DNA from: Bacteroidales bacterium
GTDB lineage: Bacteria; Bacteroidota; Bacteroidia; Bacteroidales; ML635J-15
Reading direction: 5' to 3'
Assembly (NCBI GenBank): GCA_023228725.1
Contig: JALOAQ010000088.1
Location: 1 to 12,345, forward strand
Length of the DNA stretch: 12,345 nucleotides
Shown: one piece after another, positions 7,280 to 12,345 of the stretch
Layout of the letters: each line of letters opens with the position of its first letter
Position numbering within the stretch: position 1 is the first letter of the stretch
Position numbers and translations under genes: made by a program
Notes under the pieces: generated by a model
What the model saw: only the letters and a program-made list of their open reading frames with translations
Databases searched by the model: none
What the model was told of the DNA's origin: nothing

Positions 7280-9214
7280 TTATCTTTTCTTTTGTTGTTT
7301 TAATTTTTGTTGTTGGGCACGTTGAGCTTCTTCTATGCGTTGTTGCCATTTTGATTTTGCCTTTGGTGGTTTTTTCTTATTTGTCTCCATTTGGTTTAAT
7401 AATTTTTTCTCATCAATAATAAACTTTTGAATTACTAAAGTTTGTAAAATAGTAATTAAGTTGGCAAGAAAATAATAATAACTCAAGCCTGAGGAATATT
7501 TATTAAACCAAAATATCATCATTACAGGCATAAAATACATCATCATTTTCATTCCAGGCATAGCATTAGTTTGAGCTTGGTTTCTGCTTGTCATCCAAGT
7601 GGAAATAAGCATTGAAGCAGCCATTAATAAAGTAAATAATGAAATATGATTTCCATAAAAGCTAGATATCAGAGGTATTTGTGTTGACCATTCAAGTATT
7701 GAGTCATAAGAAGATAAATCTTTTGCCCACAAGAAACTTTGTTGACGCAACTCAATTGAAGCCGGAAAAAACCTAAACATTGCAATTAAAATCGGAAATT
7801 GTATAAGCATAGGTAAACAACCACCCATAGGGCTAGCTCCGGCTCTTTTATATAAAGCCATTACAGCTTGTTGTTTTTCCATTTCTTTACCTTTTGGGTA
7901 TTTTTCGTTTAGTGCATCAACTTGTGGTTTTAAAACTCTCATTTTTGCTGTTGACAAATATGATTTATAAGTTAGGGGGAATAAACCTATTTTAATTATA
8001 AGAGTTAAAAGCAATATTATAAGACCATAACTATTTATAAAACTACCAAGCCAATTAAAAATAGGAATAATTATCCATCTATTTACCCAGCCAAATATTC
8101 CCCAACCAAGCGGCACTAATTTTTCAAGTTTTAAGTCATATTTTTTTAAAGTAGAAAATTTATTTGGTCCAAAATACATTTTAAAACCTGTTGTTTGTTT
8201 TTCGGAATTTTCTAATGTAAATGAAAATGTAGAGCTAAAAGATTTTAAATACTTTCCTGTTGGATCATCAATTTTTTCAGAACTTACAATTGGTGAAGAT
8301 AAATTATTATCAGCTATAATAACAGAAGAGAAAAACTGCTGTTTATAAGCAATCCAATCGGCCGAACCGCTTGTTCTAAAATCATCTTTTGCTTTAGTTG
8401 CAGTTAATGATTCTATATCCTTGCCTATTTTTAAATATATAGATGTGTTATTATTTTCCCAATCTATACCTCTTTCTAAACTAGGGACGTTTACTTGCCA
8501 TCTAAAATTAGCATAAGAATTAGGAATTTCATTAATTTCATTTTGCAATCCCACAAAATTTATATCAAAATCTAACATATACTCGTCAGGATAAACAGTA
8601 TATAAAAATTCTATATACTTTTCTTCCGTAGCTTGCAAACGCATAGCAAGTTTCATTTCTTTATCCATTACTTTGATTGTATCTGTCTCGCTTATAGGCA
8701 CAAAATACATATCATTAGTGATTATAGATTTTCCTGAGATAAATAATTCTAAACCAAAAACCGATAAAGAATCGTTTGTGTATAAAATAAGCGGGTCTTG
8801 ATGAAAGGTTTTATAATTCTTTAACTCTACAGAGGCAATTTTACCACCTTGATTTGATATTTTCACAATCATTTTTTGATTTTCTATAATTGTAAAGCCA
8901 TCTTCTTTATTATCAAAAGTATTTGCAAATATTCCGTATTGTTCTTCAAGATTAAGATTAGTTAAAGAATCTAATTCTTCTTGGGAAAATTTTTCAATTA
9001 TGCTAATTTTTTCTTTTTTTTCTGCTGTTTCAATACTATCTTGTATAGCAATTTGTAATAGAGCCAGTGAGTCTTCTTTAATTTTTACTTGTGCTATAGA
9101 ATCTTGCATTCTTTGTCTTTCAGCCAATTGCTCTTTGCTTGGTTTTGTAATATACATATAACCAATCAATAAAGCTCCTATTATCAATAATCCTATTACT
9201 GTATTTTTATCCAT
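7280..9214 (-). CDS. yidC: Membrane protein insertase YidC
   Basis: This 644-aa protein inserts and folds inner-membrane proteins, alone or with SecYEG. TM1 is residues about 5-22 (NTVIGLLIIGALLIGYMYI). A charged, probably coiled-coil linker follows (about 25-90), then a large periplasmic beta-domain (about 100-355). The conserved insertase core has hydrophobic segments near 370-415, 462-483, 520-540 and 557-598. Family motifs include PLTYKSYLSTAKMRVLKPQV (413-432), ALYKRAGASPMGGCLPMLIQFPI (453-475), SIELRQ (486-491) and FNKYSSGLSYYYFLANLITI (570-589). The hydrophilic-groove charge that is Arg366 in E. coli aligns with Lys408 here, which I recall as usual for Bacteroidota. The C-terminal tail (about 612-644) is strongly basic and Gln-rich, fitting a ribosome-contact tail. 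The start is 11 nt after the pyrG stop, and pyrG-yidC adjacency is familiar in this phylum. Confidence 0.97.
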   Translation of the reverse strand: MDKNTVIGLLIIGALLIGYMYITKPSKEQLAERQRMQDSIAQVKIKEDSLALLQIAIQDSIETAEKKEKISIIEKFSQEELDSLTNLNLEEQYGIFANTFDNKEDGFTIIENQKMIVKISNQGGKIASVELKNYKTFHQDPLILYTNDSLSVFGLELFISGKSIITNDMYFVPISETDTIKVMDKEMKLAMRLQATEEKYIEFLYTVYPDEYMLDFDINFVGLQNEINEIPNSYANFRWQVNVPSLERGIDWENNNTSIYLKIGKDIESLTATKAKDDFRTSGSADWIAYKQQFFSSVIIADNNLSSPIVSSEKIDDPTGKYLKSFSSTFSFTLENSEKQTTGFKMYFGPNKFSTLKKYDLKLEKLVPLGWGIFGWVNRWIIIPIFNWLGSFINSYGLIILLLTLIIKIGLFPLTYKSYLSTAKMRVLKPQVDALNEKYPKGKEMEKQQAVMALYKRAGASPMGGCLPMLIQFPILIAMFRFFPASIELRQQSFLWAKDLSSYDSILEWSTQIPLISSFYGNHISLFTLLMAASMLISTWMTSRNQAQTNAMPGMKMMMYFMPVMMIFWFNKYSSGLSYYYFLANLITILQTLVIQKFIIDEKKLLNQMETNKKKPPKAKSKWQQRIEEAQRAQQQKLKQQKKR

Positions 9215-9225
9215 TTTTTAAACTT

Positions 9226-10845
9226 CTAATTTTTATTTTTTATTTTAAAATCAACTGCTGCCTTAATAAAATCTACAAAAAGAGGGTGTGGATTTATAAC
9301 CGTACTTTTATATTCAGGATGAAATTGAACTCCTACAAACCAAGGGTGTTTAGGAATTTCAATAATTTCAACAAGTTGGGTTTCAAGATTAACTCCAGTT
9401 GCTATCAAACCAGCCTTAGAAAAAGCTTCTTTATATATATTATTAAATTCGTATCTATGTCTATGTCTTTCTTTTATTTTTAAGCTAGAATAGGCCTTAT
9501 ATGCTTTTGAATTTTTAGATAATTTACAAGAATATGAACCTAAACGCATTGTACCACCTTTTTCATTAACCAATTTTTGTTCTTCCATAAGACTTATAAC
9601 AGGATTTATACAAGTTCTATCCATTTCTATAGAGTTTGCATCTTCAAGATTAAGAACATTTTGGGCAAATTCAATAATTGCTACTTGCATTCCTAGGCAA
9701 ATTCCGAAAAATGGAATTTTATTTTCTCGTGCATATTTTGCTGCTAAAATTTTTCCTTCTATACCTCTATGTCCAAAACCAGGAGCAACAAGTATTCCGT
9801 CTATATTTTTAAAGAATTCCTGACTAGACTTTTCATTTACATCTTCAGCTTGAATATAATTAATCTTTACTTTTGTTTCGCAAAACGCACCTGCATGTAT
9901 AAACGCCTCATTTATAGACTTATATGCATCTTTTAAATCAACATATTTTCCAACTAAAGCAAGTTCTATAAAGCGTTTTGGGTTTTTATATTTTTTCAAA
10001 AAGTCTTTCCAAGCTTTTAATTGAGGTTTTTCACCAATAGTAATTCCAAAATGAGACAAAACAAATTCATCTAGTTTCTCTTTTTGCATTTCTAATGGAA
10101 CTTCATAAATAGTGCTTAGATCTCTTGATTCTACAACAGCTTCTTTTTGAACATTACAAAAATTTGCTACTTTTATTTTAATATCGCTTGTTAGAGGCTG
10201 CGCTGTTCTAAGCACCAACATATCTGGTTGCACTCCGGCTTCTAAAAGTGTTTTTACAGAATGTTGGGTTGGTTTTGTTTTTAACTCTCCGCTTGCAGCT
10301 AAATACGGCACAAGTGTTAAATGAATAACCATACACCTGTTTTTCAACTCCCATCTAAATTGTCGAACTGCTTCTATATAAGGTAATGACTCAATATCGC
10401 CAACAGTTCCTCCAATTTCTGTAATAACAAAGTCGTATTTTCCTCTAGCGCTTAAAAGTTTTACTCTTCTTTTAATTTCGTCTGTAATATGAGGAATTAT
10501 TTGTACAGTTTTCCCAAGATATTCTCCTCGTCTTTCTTTGTTTATTACTTCTTGATAAATTCTGCCTGTAGTAACACTATTAGCTTGCGAAGTATAAATA
10601 TTTAAAAATCTTTCGTAATGTCCAAGGTCTAAATCGGTTTCGGCACCATCTTCAGTTACATAACACTCTCCGTGTTCAAAAGGATTTAAAGTTCCGGGAT
10701 CAACATTTATGTAAGGATCTAATTTTTGAATACTTACAGTAAAACCACGTGCTTGCAATAACTTGGCTAAAGAAGCAGAAATTATTCCTTTGCCTAAAGA
10801 AGATGTTACGCCACCTGTTACAAAAATAAATTTAGTATTAGCCAT
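9226..10845 (-). CDS. pyrG: CTP synthase (glutamine-hydrolysing)
   Basis: This 539-aa protein is of normal family length. It converts UTP, ATP and glutamine to CTP, the last step of pyrimidine nucleotide synthesis, in the cytoplasm. The N-terminal synthetase domain (about 1-270) has the P-loop-like FVTGGVTSSLGKG (8-20), KLDPYINVDPGT (41-52), the UTP/Mg-binding TEDGAETDLDLGHYERF (64-80), EIGGTVGDIES (143-153) and GELKTKPTQHSV (186-197). The glutaminase domain (about 295-535) has APGFGHRGIEGK (354-365), nucleophile Cys383 in FFGICLGMQ, and the His509-Glu511 pair in VQFHPEY. All catalytic residues are present, so it should be active. The start is 9 nt after the receptor stop codon. That spacing leaves no room for its own leader, so it is probably transcribed with the upstream gene. 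The stop is TAG. Confidence 0.98.
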   Translation of the reverse strand: MANTKFIFVTGGVTSSLGKGIISASLAKLLQARGFTVSIQKLDPYINVDPGTLNPFEHGECYVTEDGAETDLDLGHYERFLNIYTSQANSVTTGRIYQEVINKERRGEYLGKTVQIIPHITDEIKRRVKLLSARGKYDFVITEIGGTVGDIESLPYIEAVRQFRWELKNRCMVIHLTLVPYLAASGELKTKPTQHSVKTLLEAGVQPDMLVLRTAQPLTSDIKIKVANFCNVQKEAVVESRDLSTIYEVPLEMQKEKLDEFVLSHFGITIGEKPQLKAWKDFLKKYKNPKRFIELALVGKYVDLKDAYKSINEAFIHAGAFCETKVKINYIQAEDVNEKSSQEFFKNIDGILVAPGFGHRGIEGKILAAKYARENKIPFFGICLGMQVAIIEFAQNVLNLEDANSIEMDRTCINPVISLMEEQKLVNEKGGTMRLGSYSCKLSKNSKAYKAYSSLKIKERHRHRYEFNNIYKEAFSKAGLIATGVNLETQLVEIIEIPKHPWFVGVQFHPEYKSTVINPHPLFVDFIKAAVDFKIKNKN

Positions 10846-10854
10846 TGCAAAAAT

Positions 10855-12345
10855 TTAAAAAGTAAAACTCAAGCCAAAGCTAGGCATAATTGGGAGCTGA
10901 TCCACTCTGTTGTGGTCCACTCTGTCAAAATAAAAAATATTTTTTCTATTATAAACATTAGTTACTCCTAAATTAAGCTCTAACCTAGTATATTTATTAA
11001 AACTTATTATTTTATTTATCGTTAAATCTAATCTATGATAATAAGGTAAACGTCCTGTATTTAAGTCGCCATAAATAACTCCTAATGAACCATTTGTTTG
11101 CCAATAAGGATGATTTAAACTATGATAAAAATCTGTTTCTTCAAAAAATCCAGCAGTTTGGGTAAATGGAAAACCTGAGCCTAAATTCCATCTTGCACTA
11201 AGATTCCACGATTGATCTTTTCCAAATTTATATGTAGTTACTAAATTTATATTATGCCTTCTATCATAATGAGGGCTATATAATTGGAATCCATCATCAC
11301 GTTTTACCCAACCTATAGAATACACAAACCAAATATAAACATCTTTTTGGTCATATTTTAACAAAAAATCAAGTCCGTAAGCATAGCCTGTTTCAATTAA
11401 GAAATCTTTTTTCAAATAATCTGGTATGCTACTATTTATTGGGCTATCGTTATAAACCTTATTTCTATTAATTGTTGAAAGTTGGGAAAAATTCTTTAAA
11501 TACCCTTCAAGATTAATATCAATTTTATTAGTAATATCTATTTCAGTTCCAAAAATTATATGTTCAGATTTTTGTAATTTATGTGTTAGCTCTTTTTCTT
11601 TAAAAGAACTTGGCAAGTTTAAATCACCGCTAAGAAAACCATAAAAAAGATTAACGACATCTCTATCACTATTTGCTGCAACTAAATTTTGAGAATATAA
11701 ACCTGCAGCAAGCTTTAATCTTATTTTTTCGCTTAGATTATATTTAATTCCTAATCTAGGTTCAGGCGAAATCTCGCTCATAGACGCAAAATATTGAACT
11801 CTAAAGCCTGGTTCTATCAACAAACTTCCAAGATTTATTTTATATTTTAAATAAGCGGCTAATTCTGTTGTATTTTCCTCTTGTCTCAATTCTCTGCCAA
11901 TAGAATTATGAAAAACATAATCAGTATTAAAACCTAAAGTTTCTATTCCCCAAACAAACTGGTTTTTACCCAAGAAATACAAAAAATCTAAGCCAAAATT
12001 ATATCCTCTAATTCCGCTATTACTAGGTAAATTATCAAGGGTTTGTAAGCCAATTTTATAATCAGAAAATGAAAAGTTGGATTTTATCATAACAGTAGAG
12101 CCGGACGGAACAACAGAAACATTTGCTCCTATTCCAAAAGAATCCCAACCAAGCTGGCTAAGTCCTTGATAACTAACTCTATCATTAAACTTAAATCCAA
12201 ATAAATTTATTTTACTGCCTTCAGGCGAACTCAGGCTTATTTTTCCATATAAATCGGTATAATTAAAAGGCAAACCTTCACCGTCATTTATATAGGTATA
12301 AAGAAGTTTTGAAGATTGCTCAAGAAAAGATGTTTTTCCGGAAAA
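10855..12345 (-). CDS. TonB-dependent receptor, C-terminal barrel (5' truncated by window)
   Basis: The reading frame is open to the right edge, giving 497 visible residues. The TTG at 12273 is internal, since 24 more in-frame codons run upstream without a stop. What is visible is a succession of amphipathic beta-strands of an outer-membrane barrel. Typical landmarks are DRRHNINLVTTYKFG and ARWNLGSGFPFTQTAG, then YYHRLDLTINKII, NLGVTNVYNRKNIFYFDRV and a terminal PSFGLSFTF ending in Phe, the barrel-assembly signal. The signal peptide, any carboxypeptidase-like N-domain, the TonB box and most or all of the plug lie outside the window. These receptors import siderophores, vitamins, glycans or peptides using TonB energy. 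The substrate cannot be told from the barrel alone. The next gene, pyrG, is 9 nt away. Confidence 0.9.
   Translation of the reverse strand, partial: FSGKTSFLEQSSKLLYTYINDGEGLPFNYTDLYGKISLSSPEGSKINLFGFKFNDRVSYQGLSQLGWDSFGIGANVSVVPSGSTVMIKSNFSFSDYKIGLQTLDNLPSNSGIRGYNFGLDFLYFLGKNQFVWGIETLGFNTDYVFHNSIGRELRQEENTTELAAYLKYKINLGSLLIEPGFRVQYFASMSEISPEPRLGIKYNLSEKIRLKLAAGLYSQNLVAANSDRDVVNLFYGFLSGDLNLPSSFKEKELTHKLQKSEHIIFGTEIDITNKIDINLEGYLKNFSQLSTINRNKVYNDSPINSSIPDYLKKDFLIETGYAYGLDFLLKYDQKDVYIWFVYSIGWVKRDDGFQLYSPHYDRRHNINLVTTYKFGKDQSWNLSARWNLGSGFPFTQTAGFFEETDFYHSLNHPYWQTNGSLGVIYGDLNTGRLPYYHRLDLTINKIISFNKYTRLELNLGVTNVYNRKNIFYFDRVDHNRVDQLPIMPSFGLSFTF

Noticed and set aside
6918..7419. Plus-strand open frames antisense to menG and to the yidC end
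   Set aside because: Shadows of the minus-strand genes. The Leu/Phe/Val-rich translations come from the reverse strand of Lys/Gln-rich codons.
9286..9483. 65-aa plus-strand open frame within pyrG
   Set aside because: Antisense to the conserved glutaminase domain, with no independent support.
10846..10854. pyrG leader regulation (attenuator or riboswitch)
   Set aside because: Only 9 nt separate pyrG from the upstream gene, which leaves no room for a leader structure.
12271..12273. TTG as the start of the TonB-dependent receptor gene
   Set aside because: The frame stays open for 24 more codons to the window edge, and the protein there would lack a signal peptide and plug. The gene is cut by the window.

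Overview
This is a 12.3 kb piece of low-GC DNA that almost certainly comes from a member of the Bacteroidota. The evidence is a C-terminal type IX secretion (Por) sorting domain, the distal barrel of a TonB-dependent receptor next to pyrG, a YidC with the long periplasmic domain seen in this phylum, a menaquinone-type MenG/UbiE, and start codons without obvious Shine-Dalgarno sequences. The order within the phylum cannot be fixed from sequence reading alone. Every gene I can support lies on the minus strand, so transcription runs from right to left.

Right half (12345 to about 7240): a housekeeping cluster. The 3' part of a TonB-dependent receptor gene enters at the right edge. It is followed after 9 nt by pyrG (CTP synthase) and after another 11 nt by yidC (inner-membrane insertase). 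The tight spacing suggests co-transcription. A clear intrinsic terminator closes the run just after yidC. menG (demethylmenaquinone methyltransferase, 7237-6557) begins only a few bases beyond that terminator's U-tract. It must therefore depend on read-through or on a promoter inside the yidC end.

Middle (6556-6239): a 318 bp gap with no convincing gene. It holds a compact inverted-repeat element (6428-6513) that can be drawn as a four-way, cloverleaf-like junction but lacks tRNA signatures. It also holds a weak candidate Bacteroidota -7 promoter box ahead of the next gene.

Left half (6238-63): an accessory operon of three genes whose ends overlap, ATG over stop. The order is a 167-aa lipoprotein, a 225-aa lipoprotein and a very large secreted protein of about 1670 aa. 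The large protein has a signal peptide, a transthyretin/carboxypeptidase-regulatory-like domain and a zincin metalloprotease core (HEFGH plus EGWA). These are followed by a long beta-solenoid, a helical segment and a T9SS type A sorting domain. A strong bidirectional terminator (11-48) ends the operon. The reading is two envelope lipoproteins co-expressed with a cell-surface or released protease/adhesin. This operon is the most distinctive content of the window. I found no CRISPR array, transposase, tRNA or rRNA.
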